The notes: generated by a model not told the origin, from the letters alone. A stretch of DNA of 44,749 bases from an uncultured Bacteroidales bacterium (GCA_947074145.1 CAMTOJ010000027.1:1-44749); one strand, 5' to 3'. Counted from the first letter of the stretch, positions 35,160-44,628 are shown. Translations and numbers: made by a program.

Positions 35160-38100
35160 TCATCCTACAATAATCTTATCACTAAAAACTGAATCTCCTT
35201 CCGATATAACATTTACAATATATATTCCGGAAGTCAAATTAATAGGGATTATTGTATTTGTCATCTCAATTTTGGATTTAATCATAACCTGACCGGCAAG
35301 AGAAGAGATAACAATAATTGAATTCAGATAATGATCGTCTACAGATATCTTTAACTCATTCTTTACCATCTTTGACTCAAGAGTAATTTTATTATTCTTA
35401 ATATTCGCCTGCAATTCAGAAGGAATATTAAATTCTAAGAGTTTTATCTCATCCTGTGTCAGGGCTATATTATACATTCTAAATTGATCGATAGTCCCAC
35501 AATAATCAATATTATCGTTCGCATAAGAAGTATCCCACCACTGAGTACGACCTATGTAATTTCTTATATCTTTCGATATTTCATAAAGCTGATACGGTTC
35601 ATAAGTAAATATGGTGCCTGATGCAACCTGGTTCCCGTTAAGATATATCTTTGATACTTTAGTCGCAGCATCAAATGTAAAAGCCACATATGAATCAACA
35701 GCAGAAGTTAGCTGAACATTAGCATTTACCATTTGAGTAGAAGTGCCGTTATATTTTATTCCGGTTGTCAAAGCATTTCCTCTTCCGAAAAGACTATTTG
35801 AAGAAGCCGATCCGAAATCGAATAGACGGGGTGCTTTATTTAAATGTGATGGTTTTACTTTCATAAATACAGTATAACTTCTAAGTCCATTTAAAATACC
35901 AGAAGGGGCTACAGCATAACCATTAGAAGAAAAACCGGAAGTAGTATTTGAAGTAAGATCTAAACATCCGTCAACTTTCGCATTTCCGTAAATAATCAAA
36001 TCATTTCCTTTCCCACTTTTATCTTTTAGCTTAGTTAATCCTTCGAGAGGGAGGATATCCTCCTTCTCAAAATCATAAACTAATAATTTGTTATATTCAG
36101 TATCTCTTGGATTCACCAAAATTTCGAACTTTTTTTCTGTGCCGGAAATGACAGCAGTAAGAGTTACAACAGTTTCCTGTTTAGGATGTTTAATTAAACC
36201 TGCTTTTGTAAGTACCGATTCATTATCCGAACTCCAAGAAATTGATTCTCCTGTAGCAGTTTTAGATGGAATAACTATATCACTATAAATAGAGGTGGGT
36301 AATGAGAGTTCAAGACGTCCGAATTCATTCAATTTATCTTTATCAAGGATATATTTAAGCGACTCTATTGTCAAACTCTTTATCTCTTCCTGATTAAGAG
36401 ATCTGTCGTATACTCTACAATCTTCCATCCATCCTTTAAATCCTCCTAACACAATATCCTTTACTGCAAGATCATCAATTTCAATATACTGATCAACAAG
36501 CCCATTTACATATGTTTTTAGAATACCATCAGAATATGTAATAGTAAGATTAAAGAATTCAAATTTTGTAGGTGAATACCAAACGCCATTAGTTCCTCTT
36601 CCCTGAGTTTTCCAAACATCTGAACTGCCCAACAGATTAGAGCTATTGAATCTTTTATCGGAAATTAAGATATATGGTTTTAATGTTTCCTGATCCAGAT
36701 TCCAACTAATATTTCCGAAAGTAAATAATTTTCCTTCATATGAATTATTGAAAATATAAGGAGATATTGACAATGTAAATTCTTTAAGTTCCGGAGTTTC
36801 TATATCGATCGTATTAGTTCCGGTAAAAACAGCAATTCCATCTTTTACCAATTGTTCCGAATATTTAGATTCGTCAAAAGAGATATTGACAAGAAGCCCC
36901 TCTTCAATAGAAACATTCTCTGTAGGAAAATCATAATCGCAATGTATAGCTGTAGGATATCCTTTAGGACGTGAATTGCTGACAATCCAGTCATAGTATT
37001 CGCCATTCATCCAACTTAATCTAAGAGGAGAATTTTCAGAATTAGGTATTAAATATGGACGTGCATTATTCTTCTTTGAGTTCTTAGTGATATATTCAGG
37101 AGCAGAAACAACACCTTTATCATCAACCTCAAATTTTAAAATTTCATATACTGATCCATTATCTCCTTTTACAGGAGCTGAACAATAAACGATATTAGGA
37201 TTCGAATCATCAAGTGCCATACCTCCGCTATAACAAAGCTCAAGACCGGCAGATTGATGAAAATGTCCACCACCGTTTATAAGAAAACTTTTTTTCCATT
37301 CCGAACCGGTCCATTTGACATGATAATAATCATGTGAAGTTTTAGCGCTGTTTATCTGCACCATTGCAATAACAGGATTACCTTCACTATCCTGTTCTGT
37401 TTGCCAAAGCCAGTTTCTCGATGTTGCAGTTTTATCAACTATCGTGTTCGGATATTTTGAAACATATGAATCTGTTTTGTTAATATTAAACACACCATTT
37501 TTAATAGTGGAAAGGTAATTTCCCTTTACATCTTTTAATTGAAGTGTATTTATATCTACATAATTGAAGTATAAATAGTTAGGATATTCATTGTCAGGAT
37601 GTCCCGTTGTATATGCAAGGAATATTTTATCTTTTCCATTTGACATATATTTTGCATAAGGACGAGCTCCTGAGGATTGAACAATCTGATATGGTCCCCA
37701 ATTAAAATCGGTATTCCCATCTGCATCAGGTATAGGCATTTTCGCAATTGTCGGATGCCAACTTATACCTCGCCAACATAAATAAATATTATTAGGATCA
37801 TCACTTAAGATAAACGGAGAAGGATACGTAGTATTATTTGCCGTTGCAAGTCTTTTCTCCTCCCCAAGAGTTGTTATATCTCCAGGTTGTGTAGAAACGC
37901 GATAATAAAAACATGCCTCATCAGTATGACGTGAGTAAAAAATCATTACTCTCTCATCTGGAAGTACAATAAATGTGGGATTATCATGATCATCCGGCTG
38001 AAAATAAGATCTTATAAGAACTTCATTCTTTTTTTTCTTTAGAAAATCATATTGCATAGCCTTTATATTTCCATGCACATCAATATATCCGATATATGTC

Positions 38101-38267
38101 GAGTTAATTGTATTGTCGTCATTTTCATAATGGAGAGCTCTTGGGTCAGCAAACCAGCACCAAGCTCCCTCGGGAGTTACCTCATATCCATCAAAGGATA
38201 TGTTTTCAGCCCCTATTGTCAGACTTGACAATAGAAGTGTACAGAAGATTAATAAAGTTTTTCTCAT
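35160..38267 (-). CDS. BNR-repeat / LamG / Ig-like secreted protein with T9SS-like tail
   Basis: A 1035-residue secreted protein from the chosen start; an ATG 30 bp upstream would add ten residues before the signal peptide MRKTLLIFCTLLLSSLTIG. Order: BNR-type beta-propeller (about 20-455; GAWCWFADPRALHY, YIGYIDVHGNIKAMQYDF, WNGPYQI-like segments), LamG-like domain (about 460-635), atrophied Ig-like domain (about 640-725; ISWSSDNESVLTKAGLI), second LamG domain (about 730-945; LVYDFEKEDILPLEG, GNQVASGTIFTYEPYQLYEIS), and a C-terminal sorting tail with SGIYIVNV. The propeller resembles BNR_4-type proteins found in polysaccharide loci. It could be a lyase, hydrolase or binding protein; I cannot assign a reaction. 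Confidence 0.85.
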   Translation of the reverse strand: MRKTLLIFCTLLLSSLTIGAENISFDGYEVTPEGAWCWFADPRALHYENDDNTINSTYIGYIDVHGNIKAMQYDFLKKKKNEVLIRSYFQPDDHDNPTFIVLPDERVMIFYSRHTDEACFYYRVSTQPGDITTLGEEKRLATANNTTYPSPFILSDDPNNIYLCWRGISWHPTIAKMPIPDADGNTDFNWGPYQIVQSSGARPYAKYMSNGKDKIFLAYTTGHPDNEYPNYLYFNYVDINTLQLKDVKGNYLSTIKNGVFNINKTDSYVSKYPNTIVDKTATSRNWLWQTEQDSEGNPVIAMVQINSAKTSHDYYHVKWTGSEWKKSFLINGGGHFHQSAGLELCYSGGMALDDSNPNIVYCSAPVKGDNGSVYEILKFEVDDKGVVSAPEYITKNSKKNNARPYLIPNSENSPLRLSWMNGEYYDWIVSNSRPKGYPTAIHCDYDFPTENVSIEEGLLVNISFDESKYSEQLVKDGIAVFTGTNTIDIETPELKEFTLSISPYIFNNSYEGKLFTFGNISWNLDQETLKPYILISDKRFNSSNLLGSSDVWKTQGRGTNGVWYSPTKFEFFNLTITYSDGILKTYVNGLVDQYIEIDDLAVKDIVLGGFKGWMEDCRVYDRSLNQEEIKSLTIESLKYILDKDKLNEFGRLELSLPTSIYSDIVIPSKTATGESISWSSDNESVLTKAGLIKHPKQETVVTLTAVISGTEKKFEILVNPRDTEYNKLLVYDFEKEDILPLEGLTKLKDKSGKGNDLIIYGNAKVDGCLDLTSNTTSGFSSNGYAVAPSGILNGLRSYTVFMKVKPSHLNKAPRLFDFGSASSNSLFGRGNALTTGIKYNGTSTQMVNANVQLTSAVDSYVAFTFDAATKVSKIYLNGNQVASGTIFTYEPYQLYEISKDIRNYIGRTQWWDTSYANDNIDYCGTIDQFRMYNIALTQDEIKLLEFNIPSELQANIKNNKITLESKMVKNELKISVDDHYLNSIIVISSLAGQVMIKSKIEMTNTIIPINLTSGIYIVNVISEGDSVFSDKIIVG

Positions 38268-38330
38268 ATTTGTTAATGTGATTAATAATTGTTTCAAATA
38301 TTATAATTATGCAATAATATGGTATTATTG

Positions 38331-38338
38331 CAAATATA
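38331..38338 (-). promoter_or_regulatory. Candidate -7 box of the BNR/LamG gene
   Basis: On the minus strand TATATTTG, a perfect TAnnTTTG, 63 bp upstream of the chosen start. No -33 TTTG at a suitable distance. Confidence 0.45.
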
Positions 38339-38430
38339 TAACTTATAACATACATAAAACAGTGACAAATCTTTCAAATAAGGATAAAAAATTTTCATAA
38401 CTTCCACGATATAGCATATTTACAAAAAAA

Positions 38431-38457
38431 GAAGGATCGACTTTATGCCGATCCTTC
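38431..38457 (-). terminator. Intrinsic terminator of the acidic secreted-protein gene
   Basis: Perfect 9-bp stem GAAGGATCG / CGATCCTTC (38431-38439, 38449-38457) with T run on the minus strand. Confidence 0.9.
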
Positions 38458-38488
38458 CATATTAAAAAATAATTATGATTTACATTAT

Positions 38489-38935
38489 TTAATTTACTGA
38501 AAACTTAGAACTATGCAGTCTTTTTCCATTTTTTACAACTGACATAATATAAACACCTTTTCCTTGATTAAAAGAGATTTCAGTTAATGGATATTTTAAT
38601 TGTTCTTTTCCGATTAACTTTCCATTTACATTATATAGAGATGCTTCAGCATCTTCTATATCTTCATTTTCAATTGTTACCTCAACAGTATTAGGCATAC
38701 TCATAGCTCTACGAATCACTACATCTTCATTTGATCCCTCTCCATTTACCACTTTTAAAGGAGTTGTAATCTTAGTCATCTCATCCAAATCTTCAGATAC
38801 AATATCTTCAGATTTTTCTTCAGTTTTTTCTGTTACAGTTTCTACACTTTCAACCTTTTTTGATTCATCTGCTGCAGCAGCATTTCCGACATAACATAAA
38901 GCAAACAACGTAACGGCAAGTAAATTTTTTTTCAT
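38489..38935 (-). CDS. Small acidic secreted protein with T9SS-like C-terminus
   Basis: A 148-residue protein. Signal peptide MKKNLLAVTLFALCYVGNAAA is followed by a strongly acidic, Glu/Val/Thr-rich stretch (about 23-60, ESVETVTEKTEEKSEDIVSE). The last 80 residues look like a sorting tail: VEVTIENEDIEDAEASLYNV, then NGKLIGK and GKGVYIMSVVKNGKRLHSSKFSVN. No catalytic domain fits between, so the protein is almost only signal peptide, acidic linker and tail. Own promoter (39058-39087) and terminator. Function unknown. Confidence 0.8.
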   Translation of the reverse strand: MKKNLLAVTLFALCYVGNAAAADESKKVESVETVTEKTEEKSEDIVSEDLDEMTKITTPLKVVNGEGSNEDVVIRRAMSMPNTVEVTIENEDIEDAEASLYNVNGKLIGKEQLKYPLTEISFNQGKGVYIMSVVKNGKRLHSSKFSVN

Positions 38936-39057
38936 GTCTTTTTTGTTTTAATTAATAATAGAAATAATCATATTGTTTAATAATGTTGAATTTAAATGTT
39001 TAAAGTTTACATTGTTATCACTCGGGCTCTGTTTTCTTATTTATTAATTCTATTTAT

Positions 39058-39087
39058 CAAATTTAAAGTTAAATACATGTCAGCAAA
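39058..39087 (-). promoter_or_regulatory. Promoter of the acidic secreted-protein gene
   Basis: Minus-strand TTTG (39084-39087), 18-bp spacer, TAAATTTG (39058-39065): both elements fit the Bacteroidetes consensus. It gives a leader of about 115 nt. Confidence 0.6.
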
Positions 39088-39101
39088 CACAAATTAATAA
39101 A

Positions 39102-39141
39102 AAAAGAGATATCCCTATTAATAAATAGAAATATCTCTTTT
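39102..39141 (-). terminator. Intrinsic terminator of argS
   Basis: Perfect 11-bp stem AAAAGAGATAT / ATATCTCTTTT (39102-39112, 39131-39141) with inner CTATT / AATAG; T run on the minus strand. Confidence 0.9.
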
Positions 39142-39165
39142 GATAAATATATATAAATTGAGAAA

Positions 39166-40959
39166 TTACATTCTTTCCGGAACCTGAATTCCAAGAAGAC
39201 CCATTCCTCGTTTTATAACATCTGCTACATTCTTAGAAAGAACTATGCGGAACTCTTTTAATTCTGCATTTTCCTCTTTCAGAATAGAGAAATCATGATA
39301 GAATTGATTGTATTCTTTCACAAGATCATAAATATAATTTGCGATAACCGCAGGACTAAAGCCTTCTGCAGCATCTTTTACTATATCAGGGAAAGAAGAT
39401 AACATCTGAACAAGATTGATCTCTTTTTCTGCCAAATCAGAATTAAGAGTTATTGCTTCAGGAATATTAAGGCCTGATTCTGCAGCACGACGAAGAACCG
39501 AACGGATTCTTGCATAAGTATACTGAATAAAAGGACCTGTATTACCATTAAAATCAATTGACTCTTTTGGGTTAAAAGTCATATTTTTTCTTGGATCAAC
39601 TTTTAAGATAAAATATTTTAAGGCTCCAAGACCAACTGTTTTTGCGATATTATCAGCCTCCTCTTTTGTACATCCGTCAAGTTTCCCCAGTTCTTGTGAT
39701 GTTTCAAGAGCTGTTTCAATCATTTCCGACATCAAATCGTCAGCATCAACAACTGTACCTTCACGAGACTTCATCTTACCTTCAGGAAGTTCTACCATTC
39801 CGTAAGAGAAGTGAACAAGATCTTTACCCCATTTAAATCCTAATTTATCAAGAAGAATAGATAAAACCTGGAAGTGGTAATTCTGTTCATTACCCACTAC
39901 ATATACCATTTTATCGATAGGATAATCATCATAACGAAGTTTTGCTGTTCCTATATCCTGAGTCATATATACCGAAGTCCCATCGCCGCGAAGCAATAAT
40001 TTATGATCAAGCCCCTCTGCTGTAAGATCAGCCCACACAGAGTTGTCATCTTTACGATACATAATCCCTTTGTCAAGCCCCTCAAGAACTTTATCTTTAC
40101 CTTCAAGATATGTTTCAGACTCGTAATAAATCTTATCGAAATCAACACCCATCATTTTGTAGGTTTCATCAAATCCTTCATAAACCCAACCGTTCATCAT
40201 CTCCCACATAGAACGAGTCTCAAGATCTCCTGCTTCCCAAAGTCGCAACATTTCACGAGCTTCAGCCATTAATTCAGATTTAGCGGCAGCTTCATCATCA
40301 GAAAGACCACTCTCTTTTAGAGTTTTCAGTTCCGCTTTATAATGTTTATCAAAAAGGACATAAAAATCACCAATTAAATGATCGCCCTTCTTTCCTGTAC
40401 TTTGAGGCGTAGCATTTTCACCCCATTTTTTCCATGCAAGCATAGATTTACAAATATGGATACCACGGTCGTTTACAATATTTGTTTTTACAACTTTGTT
40501 CCCATTTGCCTTAAGAATTTCAGAGATACTGAAACCCAAAAGATTATTGCGCACATGACCAAGATGTAAAGGTTTATTGGTATTTGGCGACGAATATTCA
40601 ATCATAACCAAAGGTGAATTTTCATCAGCTTCTTTGATTCCGAAATTTTTATCTTCACTGATATGATTGATCATATCTACCCAAACATTATTTGAGATAG
40701 AAAGATTCAAAAATCCTTTTATTACATTAAATGCGCCGATTGTAGGCTCATTTGCTTTTAAATATTCACCGATTTCATTAGCGGTCATCTCCGGACTCTT
40801 TTTTGAAATTTTCAAAAACGGGAAAACCACTAAAGTAAGATGTCCCTCAAACTCCTTTTTTGTTTTTGAAAGCTGAACCTGATTGTCGGTTATTTCTGCT
40901 CCATACAATTCGGACACCGCCTTTTTTACAGCCTGCGATAGCGTTGCTTCTATATTCAT
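39166..40959 (-). CDS. argS: Arginine--tRNA ligase
   Basis: A 597-residue class I synthetase that charges tRNA-Arg. The N-terminal Add-1 domain (1-110) is followed by the HIGH-type signature SSPNTNKPLHLGHVRNN near residue 130. The catalytic core carries YVVGNEQNYHFQVL, and the KMSK-equivalent is GKMKSREGTVV near residue 397. The C-terminal DALR-type helical domain starts at FIQYTYARIRSVLRRA and ends LLGIQVPERM. Size and order match Bacteroidetes ArgS. A minus-strand TAAATTTG box lies at 41043-41050, about 85 bp upstream. Cytoplasmic and essential. Confidence 0.96.
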   Translation of the reverse strand: MNIEATLSQAVKKAVSELYGAEITDNQVQLSKTKKEFEGHLTLVVFPFLKISKKSPEMTANEIGEYLKANEPTIGAFNVIKGFLNLSISNNVWVDMINHISEDKNFGIKEADENSPLVMIEYSSPNTNKPLHLGHVRNNLLGFSISEILKANGNKVVKTNIVNDRGIHICKSMLAWKKWGENATPQSTGKKGDHLIGDFYVLFDKHYKAELKTLKESGLSDDEAAAKSELMAEAREMLRLWEAGDLETRSMWEMMNGWVYEGFDETYKMMGVDFDKIYYESETYLEGKDKVLEGLDKGIMYRKDDNSVWADLTAEGLDHKLLLRGDGTSVYMTQDIGTAKLRYDDYPIDKMVYVVGNEQNYHFQVLSILLDKLGFKWGKDLVHFSYGMVELPEGKMKSREGTVVDADDLMSEMIETALETSQELGKLDGCTKEEADNIAKTVGLGALKYFILKVDPRKNMTFNPKESIDFNGNTGPFIQYTYARIRSVLRRAAESGLNIPEAITLNSDLAEKEINLVQMLSSFPDIVKDAAEGFSPAVIANYIYDLVKEYNQFYHDFSILKEENAELKEFRIVLSKNVADVIKRGMGLLGIQVPERM

Positions 40960-41128
40960 ATATCGTTATGATTTTATTTTCCTGATTATTAAATTAATAA
41001 ACACAATAATAGAGATATGTTCATCAATTCTTATCGAATGTGCAAATTTACAAGAAAAAAATTTATTCTTATCATTAGCTTATGCATAATAGTCTATTAC
41101 AAAGAGCCCAATATTGATAGATTATCAA

Positions 41129-41136
41129 TATATTTG
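41129..41136 (+). promoter_or_regulatory. -7 box of the GH43 operon
   Basis: TATATTTG, perfect TAnnTTTG, giving a leader of about 115 nt before 41257. The leader holds a short dyad TTCGC-n11-GCGAA (41214-41234) that could be a regulator site. Confidence 0.5.
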
Positions 41137-41256
41137 TGGATGACACACACTTTTATTGTATATTTTTCTATTTCATACAATAAAATGCATAAATAATATT
41201 ATTAACGCAATCTTTCGCAAACGATTAGAGCGAATTTCACTATATCGTGATACATT

Positions 41257-42282
41257 ATGAAAAAACACAACATTCTTTCCTTTGCCATTTTGGGCATGGT
41301 TTATATCCTTTTTTTCTCTGCATGTACTGTTAATTTAAAGAAGTCAGAAGAGCCCCAATTTAATAAAGAACTGAATAAGATAAGGTTAAGCGATCCTTAC
41401 ATAATTGCCGATGCTGAAACCGGGTTTTATTATATGACCGGAACAGGAGGAGAATTATGGAAGAGCAAGGACCTTAAGATGTGGGACGGACCCTTTAATG
41501 TTGCAAAGACTGATCCGAACTCTTGGATGGGTAATTCTCCAATGATATGGGCTGCTGAAATTCATAAACATGATAATAAATTCTATTATTTCGCCACATT
41601 CACAAATCGCTCCGTTTTTATCGACACTGTAAACGGAATACCTATCGAACGACGCGCAAGTCATATACTTGTCAGTGATAATCCCGGTGGACCTTTCATC
41701 CCTATGAAAGACGAAATATATCTTCCGGCCAACAAACCTACTCTCGATGGTACATTTTGGGTAGATACCAACAATAAACCATATATGATATATTGTTATG
41801 AATGGCTCCAGAATTTGAATGGCACAATGGAGAAAATCGAATTAAAGAGTGATCTCAGCGGTTCGATTGGCAACTTTTCATTAATGTTTAAAGCAAGCGA
41901 TTCACCATGGAGTCGGGATAAAGACAATAACGGAAAAGATGTTCCGAATAAAGTAACTGATGGTCCTTTTATTTTCAAAACAGAAACCGGCCGTCTTGGA
42001 ATGATATGGACAAGTTGGGTATATAATGTTTACACTCAAGGCGTGGCATATTCCGAAAGTGGTACACTTGACGGACCATGGGTTCATGAATCTGATCCTA
42101 TTACACCTCCAAATTTCGGACACGGGATGATTTTCAAAACATTTGAAGGACGAGATGTAATGGCTGTTCATAGTCATTATGTCGATGAAAACGGACATTA
42201 TATAAGACACCCTCACCTTTTTGAAGTGAACCTTAAAGGTGATAGACTTATCGTAGGAGATGAATACAAAATCATAGAATAA
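41257..42282 (+). CDS. GH43 family glycoside hydrolase lipoprotein
   Basis: A 341-residue five-bladed-propeller hydrolase with lipobox FSAC (Cys about 23). Family 43 contains arabinofuranosidases, xylosidases and related inverting enzymes. The base is D46 in IRLSDPYIIAD and the pKa-modulating acid E101 in IWAAEIHK. The position usually filled by the general-acid Glu (EGP) reads TDGPFIF (D235), an oddity that may reflect a subfamily or reduced activity. First gene of a two-gene operon with another GH43 gene 33 bp downstream. Probably outer-membrane-anchored or periplasmic; works on side-chain arabinose or xylose (inference). Confidence 0.87.
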   Translation: MKKHNILSFAILGMVYILFFSACTVNLKKSEEPQFNKELNKIRLSDPYIIADAETGFYYMTGTGGELWKSKDLKMWDGPFNVAKTDPNSWMGNSPMIWAAEIHKHDNKFYYFATFTNRSVFIDTVNGIPIERRASHILVSDNPGGPFIPMKDEIYLPANKPTLDGTFWVDTNNKPYMIYCYEWLQNLNGTMEKIELKSDLSGSIGNFSLMFKASDSPWSRDKDNNGKDVPNKVTDGPFIFKTETGRLGMIWTSWVYNVYTQGVAYSESGTLDGPWVHESDPITPPNFGHGMIFKTFEGRDVMAVHSHYVDENGHYIRHPHLFEVNLKGDRLIVGDEYKIIE

Positions 42283-42315
42283 ATATTTATCAATCTTATC
42301 TACTAAAGTATTTTT

Positions 42316-43377
42316 ATGAAAAAACAATTATTAGCATTACCTATCGCAGTGATTACAGCTTTTGGAAGTTGTAATCAGATACCACAGGAAAAAGACATGA
42401 AGGGCTACCTGATGGTTTATTTTAAAGATGACACTCATGGACTTTATATGGCGATGAGTGGAGACGGTTACTCGTTTACTGATATCAATAACGCAAAGCC
42501 GGTTATTGCAGGTGATACGATAGCTGAACAAAAAGGGATTCGCGACCCTCATATTTTCCGTGCTCCGAACGGATGGTTCTATCTTGCTATGACCGATTTG
42601 CATATATATGCTCAACAAGCCGGCCACAGAACTACCGAATGGGAACGAGATGGCGCCCTATATGGATGGGGAAACAATAGAGCTCTTGTTCTGATGAGAT
42701 CAAAAGACCTTGTCAATTGGGATAGAACAATACTAAGAGTCGATCAGACATATCCCGAATTCAACGACATAGGATGTGCATGGGCTCCTGAGATCACTTA
42801 CGATGAGACAAAAAAGAAAGTAATGGTATATTATACTATGCGTTTCGGAAATAATCATAGTAAACTTTATTACGCATATATGAATGACGAATTCACCGGT
42901 TTCGAAACTAAACCTGAACAGTTATTCCAATATCCGAAAGATGTCGCTTTTATTGACGGCGACATAACTAAAGTTGGCGACAAATATCATCTTTTCTATG
43001 TTCCTCATGATGGAGTTCCCGGAATAAAACAAGCTGTATCATCTTCTGTTAATGAGGGTTATGAATATGACGATAAATATTATGATTTTGAACCCGGATC
43101 ATGCGAGGCACCTAATGTATGGAAACGTATCGGAGAAGACAAATGGGTACTTATGTATGATATCTATAGTGTTCAGCCTCACAATTTCGGTTTTACCGAA
43201 ACTTCAGATTTCAACACATTCACAAATTTAGGTCACTTTAACAAAGGTGTAATGACTACAACAAATTTCTCTTCACCTAAACATGGTGCAGTGATTCATA
43301 TTACTGAAAAAGAGATGAAAAATCTATCTAAAAATTGGAATTTTGATCTTTCAAACCTGACATATCCATCTAAGTAA
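42316..43377 (+). CDS. GH43-like glycoside hydrolase lipoprotein
   Basis: A 353-residue lipoprotein (lipobox FGSC; Cys about 19) with a five-bladed propeller layout. Candidate catalytic residues are D77 in GIRDPHIFRAPNGWFYL, E159 in CAWAPEITYDE and E264 in GSCEAPNVWKR, matching the base, modulator and acid of family 43. Aromatic-rich blades include KVMVYYTMRFGNNHSKLYYAY and KYHLFYVPHDG. Co-transcribed with the preceding GH43 gene. Expected substrate is an arabinose- or galactose-containing side chain, but motifs do not settle it. Ends before a strong terminator. Confidence 0.87.
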   Translation: MKKQLLALPIAVITAFGSCNQIPQEKDMKGYLMVYFKDDTHGLYMAMSGDGYSFTDINNAKPVIAGDTIAEQKGIRDPHIFRAPNGWFYLAMTDLHIYAQQAGHRTTEWERDGALYGWGNNRALVLMRSKDLVNWDRTILRVDQTYPEFNDIGCAWAPEITYDETKKKVMVYYTMRFGNNHSKLYYAYMNDEFTGFETKPEQLFQYPKDVAFIDGDITKVGDKYHLFYVPHDGVPGIKQAVSSSVNEGYEYDDKYYDFEPGSCEAPNVWKRIGEDKWVLMYDIYSVQPHNFGFTETSDFNTFTNLGHFNKGVMTTTNFSSPKHGAVIHITEKEMKNLSKNWNFDLSNLTYPSK

Positions 43378-43443
43378 ATGATCAGGCTGTTTACCTTGGT
43401 TGTTATATTTTATTCTCCAATAACAATCATGACAACTTATTAA

Positions 43444-43479
43444 AAAGTGTCCCTTTAATTTATTATTAAGGGACACTTT
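43444..43479 (+). terminator. Intrinsic terminator of the GH43 operon
   Basis: Stem AAAGTGTCCCTTTAAT / ATTAAGGGACACTTT (43444-43459, 43465-43479; one bulged T) followed by CTTAC; T tract short on the plus strand, A tract upstream. Confidence 0.85.
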
Positions 43480-43746
43480 CTTACAATTAGCAAAAATTAA
43501 ATAATACAATAATATCTATCTATACTGAGTAATAAATAACTTAAAATAATTGGACATTTTTATCTTTCATATTAAAATTCATTTTATATTGCATTCATAA
43601 TAAAGAACAACAGTTTATAAAACGATATTTAACTAAACATTTTATCACTATTTTGCAATAATCTTCGATAAGATAAGTTATATAATAAGAAACACAGCAA
43701 CATCTTAAATTAACACATAACATTCCATAGAATTAACAATCTTGGA
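43480..43746. other. Gene-free region upstream of the 74-residue gene
   Basis: AT-rich, no supportable ORF. A TATTTTG -7-like element lies near 43651; otherwise nothing recognised. Confidence 0.5.
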
Positions 43747-43971
43747 ATGAAAAATTATCGAAATCAAATCTCACAAACCATGGAAGAAAACAAGTATGCA
43801 CTTTACAAATTCTTCAAAGGAGAAAATGAATCCGTCGACCTACTAACCGATAGACATAGACTCCAAATCGAAAAGGACCGCTGGCTGGAAGAAAGCCTTG
43901 ATATTGATATCAGATATCAAAAATCAAAAAAAGATCTCCCTTTTTCAGACTATGTATTTGAAATGTTATAA
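43747..43971 (+). CDS. Small hypothetical protein, 74 residues
   Basis: A charged cytoplasmic-type protein with no signal peptide or membrane segment. After an internal Met12, the likely alternative start at 43780, it reads EENKYALYKFFKGENESVDL, then a Lys/Asp/Glu-rich helical part ending FSDYVFEML. Not recognised. Support for it being real comes from its position as a single ORF between the GH43 terminator and its own strong terminator (44042-44077), with a TATTTTG -7-like box about 95 bp upstream. It could also be a short spurious ORF. Confidence 0.55.
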   Translation: MKNYRNQISQTMEENKYALYKFFKGENESVDLLTDRHRLQIEKDRWLEESLDIDIRYQKSKKDLPFSDYVFEML

Positions 43972-44041
43972 CACTATCTTCTTGTAGCAATTTCATCGTT
44001 CTGCTTATATTTTCAATATAAGTGACAATTAAAAAATTAAC

Positions 44042-44077
44042 AAAGGGTATATCGAAGTAATATTCGATATACCCTTT
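44042..44077 (+). terminator. Intrinsic terminator after the 74-residue gene
   Basis: Perfect 15-bp stem AAAGGGTATATCGAA / TTCGATATACCCTTT (44042-44056, 44063-44077) with a 6-nt loop, then TATTGTTATG. Confidence 0.88.
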
Positions 44078-44174
44078 ATTGTTATGTAATTTTTGTTTAT
44101 AAAATACACCTAAAGATATTTACCCTATTTTGACATTTAAATTATTCGTCACTATATGCATAAATAGTTTTGTA

Positions 44175-44182
44175 TATATTTG
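44175..44182 (+). promoter_or_regulatory. -7 box of the PH-domain gene, and start decision
   Basis: TATATTTG, perfect TAnnTTTG. An in-frame TTG at 44180 overlaps this box, so translation cannot reasonably begin there; the ATG at 44213 is the start. Confidence 0.6.
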
Positions 44183-44212
44183 CAAATATTACACAAATTA
44201 AACTTATTAATA

Positions 44213-44599
44213 ATGATAAAGGATCTATTAAACCATATCGTAGGAAATGCCACAGAGCTATCGAAAGAAGAGATAGAAGAAAGTTTCCATCACGTATTAT
44301 TTGAAGGTGAGGAGCCACATATAGCATTTAAGTTATACCGTGATAAATGGCTTTTTACAAACAAACGCCTTATTATGTTAGACATACAAGGAGTTACCGG
44401 AACCAAAAAAGAGTATCATACAATTCCATATAAATCAATCTATCATTTTGCTGTAGAGACAGCCGGTTCAATTGATTTTGATAGTGAAATAAAGATATGG
44501 GTTGCCGGAACAACTTCTCCTATTGTGAAAGAATTAAAGAAAGGTATAGATGTGATCGGCTTACAAAAAACGCTTGCTTATCATATCTGCAATAAATAA
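44213..44599 (+). CDS. Bacterial PH-domain protein
   Basis: A 128-residue cytoplasmic protein. A short helix (KDLLNHIVGNATELSKEEIE) precedes a compact PH-like barrel: SFHHVLFEGEEPHIAFKLYR, DKWLFTNKRLIMLDIQG, KKEYHTIPYKSIYHFAVET, GSIDFDSEIKIWVAGTTSP. The LFTNKRLIMLD and FDSEIKIWV segments are typical of bacterial PH (bPH) domains. A closing helix (GIDVIGLQKTLAYHI) follows. The family's usual role is unclear (membrane or protein contact). Start chosen at 44213 because an upstream in-frame TTG lies inside the promoter. Monocistronic, with a terminator after it. Confidence 0.85.
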   Translation: MIKDLLNHIVGNATELSKEEIEESFHHVLFEGEEPHIAFKLYRDKWLFTNKRLIMLDIQGVTGTKKEYHTIPYKSIYHFAVETAGSIDFDSEIKIWVAGTTSPIVKELKKGIDVIGLQKTLAYHICNK

Positions 44600-44628
44600 A
44601 AACGACATATAAGATCTTTTTAGATTCT

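Noticed and set aside
44180..44599. Longer form of the PH-domain protein from the TTG at 44180
   Set aside because: The TTG lies inside a perfect -7 promoter box; the ATG at 44213 is a better start.
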